From Tuctoria greenei (Eukaryota; Streptophyta; Magnoliopsida; Poales; Poaceae): a DNA stretch of 64,000 nt. Location: the NCBI GenBank assembly GCA_036927565.1, contig JAYESD010000006.1:102211353-102275352 (forward strand). Reading direction: 5' to 3'. Positions 34,979-46,800 of this stretch are shown here, piece after piece (the first letter of the stretch is position 1; the number at the start of each line of letters is the position of its first letter). The translations under genes and the position numbers were made by a program. The notes under the pieces were generated by a model. That model saw only the letters and a list, made by a program, of their open reading frames with translations. It was not told where the DNA came from and ran no database searches.

Positions 34979-37900
34979 TATAAAAGCCCGCTTTTCGGAA
35001 GAACAAAAACGCAAAAATACGAACTTAAAAATTTTGAAAGTTAACTTGGAAATCCAAACTCACATGAGCCATATGAGTTAACCCATGTTCACTAAAAATA
35101 GGAACTTGTTAAAAGGTTACATATAGAACATGGTTGCTAATGTATTTGGGACATAGAGGTAAGATTCTTAATTTCCATGTATTCAAATTAAAAATAGAAA
35201 ATAAAAAAAAAATTAGAGAGAAAGAAAAAGGAATTATTCCAACCCTAAAATGGGACATCCAAAAATATTCAAATCTCATGCCGTAAATTTTTCCATGAAC
35301 TTCTAATACTCCAAATAGACTCTCGGTAAGGTTTCAAAATTTTTGAAGCACTTTTCCCATTTATTGGACACGTACTGAGAGTTTAATCAATGTCGACTTC
35401 AAATTTAAACTTTGTGCTCAAACTTGTCCAAATCAACTCCAAATTTTTCCTAAGGTCCCTTATGGTTCAAAAAGGGTAACTTCAAAGTTTCAGGATTTTT
35501 GAACCTAATCTACTATTTATTTCCTTGAGTCAAGTATCACCACTTGAATTCAAATTCAAACCTGAGTTCAAATTCAATTTGCTCAGTTTTGAAATCTGAT
35601 TGCACCATAAAATTCTCCACATTTTATTTAGTCATCGGGCCAAAATCGAATATTTTTGAAGCATGTCTGCTAGCTCTATTTGAATTTTGAAAAGAGAAGG
35701 GAGAAGAAAGTGGGACCCACATGTCATGTCTATCCTCATGGCCACAAAAACCAACTTTGCTTCTCTCTCTGTCCTTATCAGCGCCCGACCCTGCTTCTTC
35801 TTCCCTCCTCCCACGGCCGCTCATGGCACCGCAGCGCCACACCACCGGCTCGCCCCGCCCCCACGGCACTCCCGCCGCCTTCTTCTCGCCCGACCCCGCG
35901 TGCCGCCATCCCGCCGCTCCGCCCCGCGCTAGACAGCCCCACGCCGGACAGCACTCGGCCCGGAGCCGCACCACCGCGCCGCTCGCCTTGCCGCCGGCCC
36001 GCGCACCTCCCCGCGCCGCGACGCCACCCACGGCGCCACCAGCTCGCGCCCTGGACTGCCGCCGCCATAGCTCCCCGATGGCCGGCCGCATCGCGCTCCT
36101 GCCGTGCGCCCCCCCCCCCCCCCCCCCCTCACCTCCTCGCGCACCTCCGTCGCTGCGTTGCCCCAGCTCCTCCCTCCGCGGCCGCATCGCTGCCCCTGCG
36201 CGCTGCTGCCCAGCGGCCACACCGCCGTCCAGGCAACCCCCCCCCCCCCCCCCCCCCCGGCTGTGCGCGCCTCCCCGCGGGTTGCCTCCTCACCAGCACC
36301 GTCCGTGTCTACCGGCCGGTGCGCGCCGCCCGAACACCCCCCGACAACGCGCACGCCTCTGCCTCGCACCGCCTGTGCCACCGTCCTGCGCCTTGTCCGC
36401 GTGCCAGCCTCGCCGCGTCCAAACTCCACCTTGCCGCCACAACCATGCTCCCTGGTCGCCGTCTTGCCGCTCCGGCGCGCTGCTCTACCCTGGCGTGTCC
36501 TGTTCCTGCGGCAAGCATGCCCGCGCGCAGCATGCCGCCTTGCTATTGCTCGCCTCGCCGCGCCCCATAGCGGCGCTGCCATCCAACTCCCTGTCCATCC
36601 ACCGCTGCGCCTGTGACGGCCGTCCGCCCTCGCTGTTGTCCAACACCCAGCCCCACGCACAAACACCCGGCCGCCGTGTCCCTGCTAGCTGTGCCTTTCC
36701 GTGCCGACCACAAGCACCATGACGCCATGTCCGCGTTCCACGCTGTGGCTATGTCCTGGAAGCAAGGCGAGTAATGGGTGTGATGGAGAATATGCAGGAA
36801 CACGTCGTTGACACACCGGCATCGACAACTGGTCCAAGGTTAGATCTTATTTTGCAAGAGTGATTGGATCAGTGACTGCAGCCTAGGTGTTCGATGAAAT
36901 GGTTACAAGGCAAAACTAAGTGTGTTGCCATTCGATGCTGGTCTATGGATGCAGGTCTATTCTGGGGTGGCAATCGACAAGGATATGTGCCAAGATACCC
37001 TTTGAATGGTGATGACGCAATGGAACTCAAGTACACACCCAAGATGTTTGGCGAAATGCCTACAAGGTGAGCCTTGCCCTCTAATGTCTTGCTTGACGTC
37101 ATTGAGGTCCGTTCGTGGTGATCGCTAAGGTTACTCATATGTCGCCAAGTCATACGTCCAGTTTCCGCATTAATATCATTCCAATAGAAATCCCTAAGTT
37201 GACCTCTTTTGTCGTTTGTATCACGTTGGCATGTCCGTGCGTGCTCGTGATGCTCCACCATGAGTCGTGTCGATGTCGTTGACCATATGACATCGTCGTG
37301 ACATTCCGAGACATCATCGTGTCCTGGCATCAAGATGAAGGATGCCTGTAACGTACATGATGCTAAAACACAACCACGACACAACGGTCGACAGTCGTTT
37401 AGCCAAATTAGGGTTTGGTCAAGGCGAGACTCGTCGAGTCCTAGGTGTAGCCTAGATGCTCAATGAAATGCCTTCTAGGTCAAACCGAGTGTATTTGGGA
37501 CCACCGATGACCTAGGGTAGAATACTGCGAGAACGTTGCGACAGACGAGGAGAACTAGTCCAAGTGGAACCTTGGATAAGAATTTCTTAGTCATGTCGAG
37601 GACGTTTCCTTTCCGTTCACAGAATTGATTACCTAGGTGTACCTCTTCATCGACGGTAGGTTCGTCGAGTCTTTTGTCGACAACTAAGTCGAGTCCCTAA
37701 CTCTCCGTCTCATGAAGTGGTGTTCGGGATTCCACTCACCCCATCGACGAGTGCGGGTCGATGTGGACCTGGCTAATCCGATCTTCTCGTGATGGCAAAG
37801 CATGACTGTCACGGCAAGGTCTCGCATCATGTTTATGTCCCAAGAGCTTATCGAGCTCACCTGGACAAGCTTGCGGGAGACACTACATTAGTGTCGTCGT

Positions 37901-40151
37901 GAGGCACTTGAATGATGCTCGAGTAGCTTGCCGTAGAAACTACTTTACCTAAAGGTCATTTGAATGTTGTCTCGGTACTCACGTCAGGTTAACAAGGCTC
38001 GTTATGACGTCTTAAGTCCAAAGAATGTTGACCTCACTTCACTCCCAAGTGTCGCTAGGGTTTCACCCTGGTTCATCCTTATCAGAACCCTGCGACCACA
38101 CTTGTCACGTAATTAGGTTTACTCAATGAGTTTGTGTAACTTCACTGTTCGACTTCTAAGTCACAACCTCTTGTTGCACAATTCACTCATGCCTTAAGCT
38201 TTCAATGCTCCATCTTGATCGCTTAGTCTTCCTTACACCACACAGTCCAGTAATGCTTCTTCACCATTCTACCTTATCACTCTTTGAGCGGCATAGCTCC
38301 AAGTGTCGAGTGCTAAATTGCGATGTGTCATTACATTGCACCTTTCAGTGCTTATCTCGACACTACTATGCCACCTTGACTCTTAGGTCATCCTTACACT
38401 ACCAGTCCAACACTTCCACACCGTTCAGCTGTATCGTCCTTGAGTGGCATAGCGTCGAGTGTTGAGTGCCAAGTTGCAATGTGTGCTTACATTGCACCTT
38501 TCAATTCACATCTCGATACTATGATGACCACTTGACTCCATGTTTTGTTCATCCACACAACAGAGGCATATCTGTCCTTCCTAGTTAAACTCCTCATTCT
38601 TAGAGTTTACACAACCCCGTGGAGTCTATTCTTAAATTACTTAATTACTTAATTACTTATATGCATATCATGTCGATAGGAACGTGCTGATAGGTGATCG
38701 ACAAGAAACTTCGCTTGGAGGAGAAGGCCAAGGTGTTTCCACTGAAGTTCCATGGCAGGTTCTCCGGAGGAAAACCAAGCCCGAACAATTGACATTTATT
38801 CAAGTCGCAAACTAAGGCAAAGCCCCGGTTTGCATTTAAGTCATTTTTAAAATTTTGCTTTATCACTATGATGAGTAGTATATGAATTGTGCATTAAGTT
38901 TATGATGATTGATACTCCACTTGCATGGCCAAAAAATCCCAGGGATTGGTTGGAACGAGTTTACAATTTGACCTGTAGTAACTGCTTTGCTAATGCATAG
39001 GAAAAATCGGTAGAAGTCGAGTAGTTGGAATCTACTCGCGAGAGATGTAGGACATATCTCAAAGAATTGGTTAGCTAGAAAATGGCATAATATAATGAAA
39101 TGGAGACCGGGTAGGGAATGGATAGGAAGCGGCGGGAAGTGAGTCTCGGTCGCGTAACCCTGCCTGTGTCGATTAAGGCCCGCTTCGTGTGCGGCCCCGC
39201 TGAACAAGCTTGACTTGTACCAGAAACATAATGGACATATGGAATCCAGTAAACTGACGTAGCTTGGTCACTTGGGTCTCGAGGCATACCATTCTGTTTT
39301 ATAGGTGTGGGTTGAGGGCAGCAAGGTGTAAATCCGCTGGTGGGCACGTCAGAGTACGCCCCATGCAGGGACCTCCTGCTCATGACGGATCGACCGGTTC
39401 GACATTTGAGTGTCTCGCGAAAGGTTGCCATATGCGCCTAGTACTGAAGTGTTATGTAGGTACGGGGTGTGCTCGGTGACACTTCCGAACGACGTATGTG
39501 TCGTGTTGTCCGGGTGTGTCCTGATTGCAATCAATGTCCCTCGCAGTAATAGAGTATCACTTGTTCACTGAGTCGTGACGTAGTAAAATACTAAAGAAGC
39601 CAGAAAATCATATTTTATTGAATTATAATTAATTTGCAACCTTGTATGATTTAGAGATAGTACAATTAAAAGTTTACAATTTCCCCATACTCTAGCTGTA
39701 ATAGCATTACATGTTTTGGGCATGTCATATCATCGGCAAAACATTTCTTGTTTGATTGTGGAATCTATGATGTGCCATGCCCGAAGAATGTCGTTTTCTA
39801 CTTAAAACATGATTATAAGGATCCACTTGTAGGCGAGTCTATTTATGCTATTCCTTACCTATGTTTAGTGTCCCCTTGCATATGTCTAGTGAGACAGGTT
39901 AGTCTTGCTGAGCCTTATGCTCACGTTTGCGCTTTAACGATTTTTGCAGTTATTAGTTTTATTTCTGCTCTTCAAGTTGTACATAAGACTCGAGGTGTCG
40001 AGATAAATCTCATGTGAACCACGCCGCTGCTGAATGTGCTTCTTGTTGCTAGTGAGAAGCGTCCTAGGGCATGGACGTCTTCTCTCCTGCTTAGTTAGGT
40101 GAGATTATGAGTATGTATTTTCCGCTGCGTTTGTACCCCTGTGGTACACTC
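34979..40151 (+). repeat. First LTR of the non-autonomous element, 3' end deleted
   Basis: It starts TATAAAAGCCCGC, against TGTAAAAGCCCGC in the partner LTR at 58068, so the terminal TG has become TA. It matches the partner to 40150 (GTGGTACACT). A deletion of about 218 bp then removes the last 132 bp of the LTR, the PBS and the start of the leader. It contains a GC-rich block (35760-36720) with two long C runs (20 and 22 bases), a degenerate direct repeat at 38285-38540, and AT-rich ends. ORFs in the GC-rich block are low complexity and I do not call them. Confidence 0.85.
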
Positions 40152-40584
40152 TATATGACCATTAAGGACTATTACTAGTATAAGTTTTAAAGGTGGTGAA
40201 CTAACTTGTTATATTATTTCTGTAACGACGCTCCGTCTTCAAGGTAAGAGGTAAGGTACGCCACCGAGAGCGGATCAATCTCGGTAAGCTCTGCATACGA
40301 GATGTGGTATGTGATATTTCCGTGGCTTAGCACGGAAAGTCAATATGAGTCTCTGAAACTTTCCATGTTTCTGAGAACATATGACACGCGGTACCCCAGC
40401 GTGACACAAAATTAGTGGGAGCCCCCGTCGGGTGGTGTATAACCCGATAGTATGCATCTCTAGAACTATTCATGTTCTATGGGATCATGCGAAACACATA
40501 TGCCCGAGCGTGTATAAGCCGGTTCGTACGGGAGTCTTTGCTGTACAGGCGTATTTACAGCCATGTACCTCGAGACATGACTTC
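40152..40584 (+). other. 5' leader of the non-autonomous element, left part
   Basis: Matches 63430-63864 after the second LTR (AAGGACTATTACTAGTATAA, CCATGTACCTCGAGACATG). No coding sequence. It is interrupted at 40585 by the Tat element; the last five bases, ACTTC, are the target duplication. Confidence 0.85.
40580..40584. repeat. Target site duplication ACTTC (left)
   Basis: ACTTC directly precedes the TG of the Tat LTR and is repeated exactly at 53538-53542 after the closing CA. Five bases is the usual size for gypsy integrases. Confidence 0.95.
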
Positions 40585-41444
40585 TGTCGGTACCCTAAAA
40601 ACCATACACCCCCTGAGGTTACAAAGATCTCAAGGGAAGGACGTCTACTCAAATTGAAGACCCTCGGAGGCCCACTTGTCAGACATAACCGGACCTGCTT
40701 CTCCAACATGGTTAACCCCTAGGTTGCCACGTGTACTGCCAGACCGGAGCTACTACCCACAAGGGTGAAGCTCCGGGCTAGGTACGGAAACGGCACCTCC
40801 GGACTTAACCCCTGACCGAGAGAAGCTCCGGACCTGACACGTGCCAGGCCACCCCGGAGCTTCCCGCTTCCCACAAGCAAGCTCCGGAGCTGCCACGTGT
40901 CCAAACGTCGGAGCTGGCCGCCTCAAACCTCCGGAAGACATTGTAACGACTCCGGATCTTCAAAGGATAGCCGCGGACTTCAAGACCCGATTAATTGTCA
41001 TTAATTCCATGTTAATGACACTTAATCGGACAATCTTAACACCTGTAACGGCACTGTCGGAGCCCGTTACAGGGTTATTAACAACAATTAATCGTGTATC
41101 AATACTAGTAACCGTCGGGGCCACATGTCGGGCTAGGCTAACTTGTAACGGTTTGTCCTTGTACTATAAAAGGACAGACCGACGATACACGGAGGAAGAG
41201 AGAAGGCTCTCGAACGCTCTCAGGCACACACGCATTGACGTGAGCTTTCATACATAAACTAATACAACACCACACACCCGTGGAGTAGGGTATTACGCTC
41301 AGGCGGCCCGAACCACGTAAACCACTGTGTCTCTCGTGTCCAATCTTGATTCACCTTCTTGAGTCTCCGCGCACCCACACCGAACTACAAACTCCTTCAA
41401 CACTTTAGTAGTGTTAGGAGATCTGCCGACTCCAACAGTCGACA
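40585..41444 (+). repeat. 5' LTR of the Tat element (860 bp)
   Basis: Begins TGTCGGTACCC and ends CAGTCGACA. A TATAAAA box at 41165-41171 lies 580 bp into the LTR, placing the likely transcription start around 41195-41200. The LTR contains many AGCTCCGG/CCGGAGCT words. Confidence 0.95.
41165..41171 (+). promoter_or_regulatory. TATA box in the 5' LTR
   Basis: TATAAAA in the context ACTATAAAAGGAC, at the same offset (580 bp) in both LTRs. It is the probable core promoter for the gag-pol RNA. Confidence 0.75.
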
Positions 41445-41446
41445 GT

Positions 41447-41464
41447 TGGCGCGCCAGGTAGGGG
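41447..41464 (+). other. Primer-binding site of the Tat element
   Basis: TGGCGCGCCAGGTAGGGG two bases after the LTR end, in the position and form seen in RIRE2/Grande-type elements. I did not match it to a specific tRNA. Confidence 0.85.
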
Positions 41465-41482
41465 TGCCTGAGATTTTCAAGA

Positions 41483-43882
41483 ATGGTGAATTCTGCGGCT
41501 GGATCATCCAACGGGCAACCTGCTGCTCAAGCTGTCGGGGGCAATCCCTCCAACATGCAGCCACCAGCAGGAGCCTCAGCACCAGCAGGAGTCACACTCC
41601 CACCACCACCATCTTCTCCGGCAAAACGTGCCGGGCAACATGATGGTGCGCCGGCGTCACATACTGCGCCGGCAAGTCATGACAACCCAGAACACACACT
41701 CCATGCAGCGCGTGCTCTTCTCCAGCGACCACCACCTCCGGATGCATCTCGAGATGCCATGGAGCAATGGAGGGCTGATGTTGAGCATTTGGTCGCAGCA
41801 GCGGCCGAACGCCTCAACAACCAGGGTCCTCCTCCTTCAGGACGGACGTTGTCTGGAAGACTTGGTCCGCATGTCTCCAACAACCGAAGACGAGCTGCGT
41901 CACAGCAAGTGACGTCGTTGCCCTCTGGGGCACGACGCACCCATACGGTATCTCGGCTTTCGACACATGACCTCCGGGCGGAGCTTGATCGCCGATACCG
42001 CCAACAGGATGGCCGTGTCCATATCGAGCGAGCTCGAGAAAGACGGGATGCTCAAGACCTTTCTACTCTGGAAGGAGTAGGAGGAGGCTGTTCCGCCCTA
42101 GCCATGCACCTGCGCATGGTTAGATGGCCACAGAAGTTCCGGCCACACTTGCCGGAAAAATTTGACGGGACTGTCAACCCCGTAGAATTTCTGCAGATAT
42201 ACTCCACTGCAATCTTAGCAGCTGGAGGAAACGAGGACGTAATGGCCAACTACTTTCCAGTGGCCTTAACTGGGACCGCCAGGTCCTGGTTTATGAGCCT
42301 TCCACCCAACTCTATCGACAGTTGGGAGGAGCTGTGCCGTCAGTTCACTGCCAACTTCGGGAGTTCATACACCCGACCGGGCATTGAACTAGACCTTTTT
42401 GCGGTCGTGCAAAAAGGGGGAGAATCTTTGCGGTCATTCATCCAGAGGTTCACTCAGGTACGCAACACAATCCCTTCTATCTCAAGCGCTTCTGTCATTG
42501 TGGCATTCAGACAGGGTGTACGAGACAAGAAGATGTTGGAGAAGCTGGCGATCAAAGAGATCACCAGCGTCACGGAGCTCTTCAGCTTGGCAGACAAATG
42601 TGCCAGAGCTGCGGAGGGCCGTGAAATGCACTCCAAACCAGCCTTGGAGGATCACAAAAAATCCTCCAAAGAAGAAGCCACTACCTCCGGGAGTGGCAAG
42701 AAGAAAAAGAAGACCAACGGCAAGAAGAAGCCGTCGGCCGGCACATCCAACGTTGCAGCCACTGCAACTCCTGGTGGCCGGGGGCCACGCCCCGAGAAGC
42801 GACCTCGACCGTCTTCCCAAGACGGCGGCAAATCCAAAATGTGGTGCCCCATTCACAAAACGGGCAGCCACAGGCTGGAAGACTGCCGGGAGGTCCAAAA
42901 CCTTGCCGAGCGCTACAACAAGCGCCGGGAAGGGTCTCCTTTCCGACAGAGGGAGGGAAAACAGAAGGTTGACGAAGCTCCGGCTGAAGAGGAGTTAGGG
43001 TTTCAGGACCCCAAAAAGGTCCTGAAAGCCATCTACACCTTCGTCGACGATGACTCCGACGTCTCCGACAACGAGCGTCGGAAAACCATGAACACCATCT
43101 TTGGTGGATCATGGGACATCACTTCTCGTCGTGTCATCAAGACTATGCGACGGGATATGGCTGCTGTAGCTCCTACAGCTAGACCGGAGCCACATCGAAA
43201 GTGGATGGACACACCCATCACTTTTGATGCTTTGGACTGTCCTCGAAGCATGGTCGGAGCTGGCCAATTACCCTTGATGGTATCTCCCACCATCAACAAC
43301 ATCCAGCTCCATCATGTTATGGTGGATGGAGGTTCGGGGCTGAACCTTATAAGCTTTGAAGCTTTTACCAGACTTCAGCTTCGACCTTTGGATCTTCAGC
43401 CCTCTCGACCATTCTCCGGAGTAGGTCCGGGGGCCATTACCCCACTCGGAGCTATAATTCTCCCCGTTACCTTCGGGACACGGGAGAAGTACCGCACCGA
43501 GAAGTTGGTCTTCGACGTCGCTCAGATCAACTTACCATTCAACGCCATCTTGGGTAGACCCGCCCTATACAAATTTATGGCAGCTGCTCATTATGGATAC
43601 TTGGTGTTGAAGATGCCAACACCAGCAGGCGTTCTCCGGATTCGTGGAGATCGCACCGCCGGAGTAACTGCTCTGGAGGAGCTCCATGCACTCACCACTG
43701 CGCAAGAGGAGGACTCCAGACAGGGGCAAGCTCCAAAACCTCCGAGCATTCGGCAACGAGGCTCAACCTCTGCTCCCCGTGTGCAACCAAGCGGCGACAC
43801 CGACATCCCCGTCAAAGTCGTCCAAATTGGTTCCGATGTCACTCAAACCACCCGCATATCGGGTGGGTTGAATGACAAATAG
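41483..43882 (+). CDS. Gag and protease of the Tat element (799 codons)
   Basis: Opens with an ATG 18 bases after the PBS. Residues 1-200 are Pro, Ala and Arg rich. A retrotransposon gag domain (PF03732 type) spans about residues 215-380, with PVEFLQIYSTAI, ARSWFMSLPPNSI and LRSFIQRFTQVRN. A lysine-rich tract follows, then a Cys/His motif (WCPIHKTGSHRLEDC, C455 to C468). The aspartic protease site is VDGGSGLNLI around residue 615. The frame ends at a TAG (43880-43882) exactly between protease and RT, and pol continues in the same frame. The TAG is therefore probably a mutated CAG, not a natural end. Confidence 0.9.
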   Translation: MVNSAAGSSNGQPAAQAVGGNPSNMQPPAGASAPAGVTLPPPPSSPAKRAGQHDGAPASHTAPASHDNPEHTLHAARALLQRPPPPDASRDAMEQWRADVEHLVAAAAERLNNQGPPPSGRTLSGRLGPHVSNNRRRAASQQVTSLPSGARRTHTVSRLSTHDLRAELDRRYRQQDGRVHIERARERRDAQDLSTLEGVGGGCSALAMHLRMVRWPQKFRPHLPEKFDGTVNPVEFLQIYSTAILAAGGNEDVMANYFPVALTGTARSWFMSLPPNSIDSWEELCRQFTANFGSSYTRPGIELDLFAVVQKGGESLRSFIQRFTQVRNTIPSISSASVIVAFRQGVRDKKMLEKLAIKEITSVTELFSLADKCARAAEGREMHSKPALEDHKKSSKEEATTSGSGKKKKKTNGKKKPSAGTSNVAATATPGGRGPRPEKRPRPSSQDGGKSKMWCPIHKTGSHRLEDCREVQNLAERYNKRREGSPFRQREGKQKVDEAPAEEELGFQDPKKVLKAIYTFVDDDSDVSDNERRKTMNTIFGGSWDITSRRVIKTMRRDMAAVAPTARPEPHRKWMDTPITFDALDCPRSMVGAGQLPLMVSPTINNIQLHHVMVDGGSGLNLISFEAFTRLQLRPLDLQPSRPFSGVGPGAITPLGAIILPVTFGTREKYRTEKLVFDVAQINLPFNAILGRPALYKFMAAAHYGYLVLKMPTPAGVLRIRGDRTAGVTALEELHALTTAQEEDSRQGQAPKPPSIRQRGSTSAPRVQPSGDTDIPVKVVQIGSDVTQTTRISGGLNDK

Positions 43883-46800
43883 GAACTCGCGCTCATCACT
43901 TTCCTCCGGTATAACGTTGACGTATTTGCTTGGCAACCGTCACAAATGCCTGGGATCCCCACGGAAGTGATTGAGCACAATCTGAAGATTTACCCCGATG
44001 CTCGGCCTGTGCATCAGAAACCTCGGAAGCAATCTGTAGAGCGACATAACTTCATCCGATAAGAAGAGAAGAAGTTGCTCGAAGCCGGATTTATCCGAGA
44101 AGTCTTCCATCCAAAATGGCTGGTGAACCCAGTCGTTGTGCCCAAGGCCGGCGGGAAACTTCGGATGTGCATCGACTACACCACACTGAATAAGGCATGT
44201 CCAAAAGATCCATTCCCACTACCTAGAATAGATCAGATAGTGGATTCCACCTCCGGGTGCGAGTTACTGTGTTTTCTAGACGCATATTCTGGATATCATC
44301 AAATCAGGATGTCTAGGGAGGATGAAGAGCATACTTCATTCATCACAGTGGATGGATTGTATTGTTACACAGCCATGCCGTTTGGTCTCAAGAATGCAGC
44401 TTCAACTTTTGTACGAGCTATGTACAAAACTTTCGAAGAACTCATCAGAGACATAGTGGAAGTGTACGTCGATGACATCGTGGTCAAAGTCAAGAACAAG
44501 GAGTCCCTCTTGGACACCTTGCAGGCTGTCTTCGACAAGCTGCGGGCCACCCGCACGAAGCTAAACCCAGACAAGTGCGTCTTCGGGGTTAGTTCCGGAA
44601 AGCTTCTTGGTTTCCTGGTAAGTCACTGGGGCATAGAGGCTAATCCGGCGAAGATAAAAGCCATTGAAGACATGCGGCCACCAACCCGCATCAAAGACGT
44701 CCAAAAATTAACTGGATGTCTAGCATCCCTCAGCCGGTTCATTTCAAGACTGGCGGAAAGAGCACTTCCCTTCTTCAAGTTACTGAGGTAGTCCGGACCA
44801 TTCCAATGGTCTGAAGAAGCAGAGAAGGCATTCCAAGAGCTGAAACAGTTCCTCACCACCCTACCAGTCCTGGTAGCTCCGAACCCTGGTGAGCCTTTGT
44901 TGCTTTACATTTCAGCTACTGACGAAGTCGTCAGTATGGTTCTGGTTGCGGAGAGACCGGAACTACCCAATACTCAGGAATCCAGACCCCTTCGGGAGGG
45001 TCCGGAGGTTCCTGAAAGCGGGTCTGGGTCCCAGCTCCCAGACTCAAACCCACAAGAAGCCACTTCAGAGGACCCGGACCCCTCTAAGAGGGTCCAGGTC
45101 ATTTCTGAAGAAGCTCCGAGTTCCTCCACCCAGAACCCGGAGGTCCCCGAAGAGAGTCTGGACCCCTCCGAGAGGGTCCGGATCAATTAAGAGGAAGCTC
45201 CGGACCCCTCCGGGAGGGTCCGGACCATTCAACGCCCGGTATACTTCATCAGTGAAGTGTTACATGATGCCAAGACTCGATACCTAGAGGTGCATAAACT
45301 GCTTTATGCAGTTCTTATTGCCTCAAGGAAGCTTCGACACTATTTCCAAGCTCACAAAGTCTCGGTGGTGACCTCATATCCACTTCGAGCGATCCTGCAT
45401 AATCCCAATTCAACTGGGAATATTGCAAAGTGGGCAGCGGAATTGGCTGAATTCAATCTTGAATTCATTCCGAGACAAGCAATCAAGAGTCAAGCGTTGG
45501 CAGATTTCGTGGCAGAATGGACTCCCTCTCCATTAAACCCTGGGGGCCCCAGCGAGCAGAAGATGGAACCTCAAGTTCCAACCTTCACTAAGCCTCACTG
45601 GACCCTTTACTTCGACGGCTCCATGCAGAAGCAGGGAGCCGGAGCTGGAATCCTTCTCCTCGCACCAACTGGGGAGAAGGTGAAATATATGGTACACCTT
45701 GACTTCAAGGCAACCAACAACATGGCGGAGTATGAAGCACTCATCTATGGATTAAAGGTGGCACTATCATACGGTGTCAAGCAATTGCTGGTCAAAGGAG
45801 ATTCACAACTCGTCATCAAGCAGGTGAAGGGTGAATGCTCCTGCAATAATCTCCAGCTGGCTGCTTACCTCCTTGAAGTCCAGAGGCTTCAGAAGGACTT
45901 CGAAGTCCTAGACCTTCACCATGTTCAGTGTGCTCACAATGCTGAAGTTGACGAACTCTCGACCAAGGCGTCAACTGGAGCTCCGGCTCCTGATGGAACC
46001 TTTGTCCGGAGGTTGTCAAAACCCACAGTTCAGCCTGCCGAACTGAACGAAGGGGGCGAGATCAGCATCCCGAAGCTGACGGTCCCGATGGCCCTGTTAC
46101 CATGGCAGCCATCAAGGGTCGTAGGTGCTGCCGGAAGCTCCGAGCAACCCAGCACGCAAGACTCAAATGCTCAAGTCAGTTCCGATGCATGGATCTCGGA
46201 GATCCGGAGCTACTTGAAAGACAACATCCTTCCTGACGATGATGTATCCGCTGACCGGGTAGTCAGATTGGCTAAAAGATACACGTTGGTAGAAGGGGAT
46301 CTCTACCGGCGCGGTGCCAACGGCATCCTAATGCGGTGCATCACAAGGGAAGAAGGCTGCGAGCTCCTCGCAGAAATCCATGGAGGCGAGTGTGGGAACC
46401 ACGCATCTTCCCGCACGCTGGTCGGAAAAGCCTTTCGGCACGGCTTCTACTAGCCTACAGCGCTCCAGGATGCCACTGAGCTGGTGAAGAAATGCGAAGC
46501 ATGCCAATTTCATGCAAAGCAAATTCATACACCTGCTCAGTCCTTACAAATGATACCTCCCACATGGCCTTTCGCTGTGTGGGGGATGGACATCTTGGGA
46601 TCCTTCCCTAGAGCCGTCGGAGGTTACAAGTTCCTGTACGTCGCCATCGACAAGTTCACCAAGTGGCCGGAAGCAACTCCCGTTGTAACGATCAACAAAC
46701 AATCTGCAATCAATTTTCTACAATCCATCGTGAGCAGATTCGGAGTCCCAAATAAGATCATCACTGATAATGGGACTCAATTCACAAGCTCCGCATTTCA

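Noticed and set aside
35680..36722. Long GC-rich ORFs on both strands (for example 35721-36722 and 58810-59835) with Pro, Arg and Ala.
   Set aside because: They lie within the LTR, are low complexity, exist in several overlapping frames at once and differ in frame between the two LTRs. GC-rich DNA lacks stop codons by chance.
36869..37384. A 171-codon minus-strand ORF in the first LTR.
   Set aside because: No recognisable domain, and in the second LTR the matching ORF is only 79 codons (60206-60445).
40841..41257. A 138-codon ORF in both Tat LTRs (also 52934-53350).
   Set aside because: It overlaps the TATA box and the predicted start of transcription and has no domain. LTR identity explains its presence twice.
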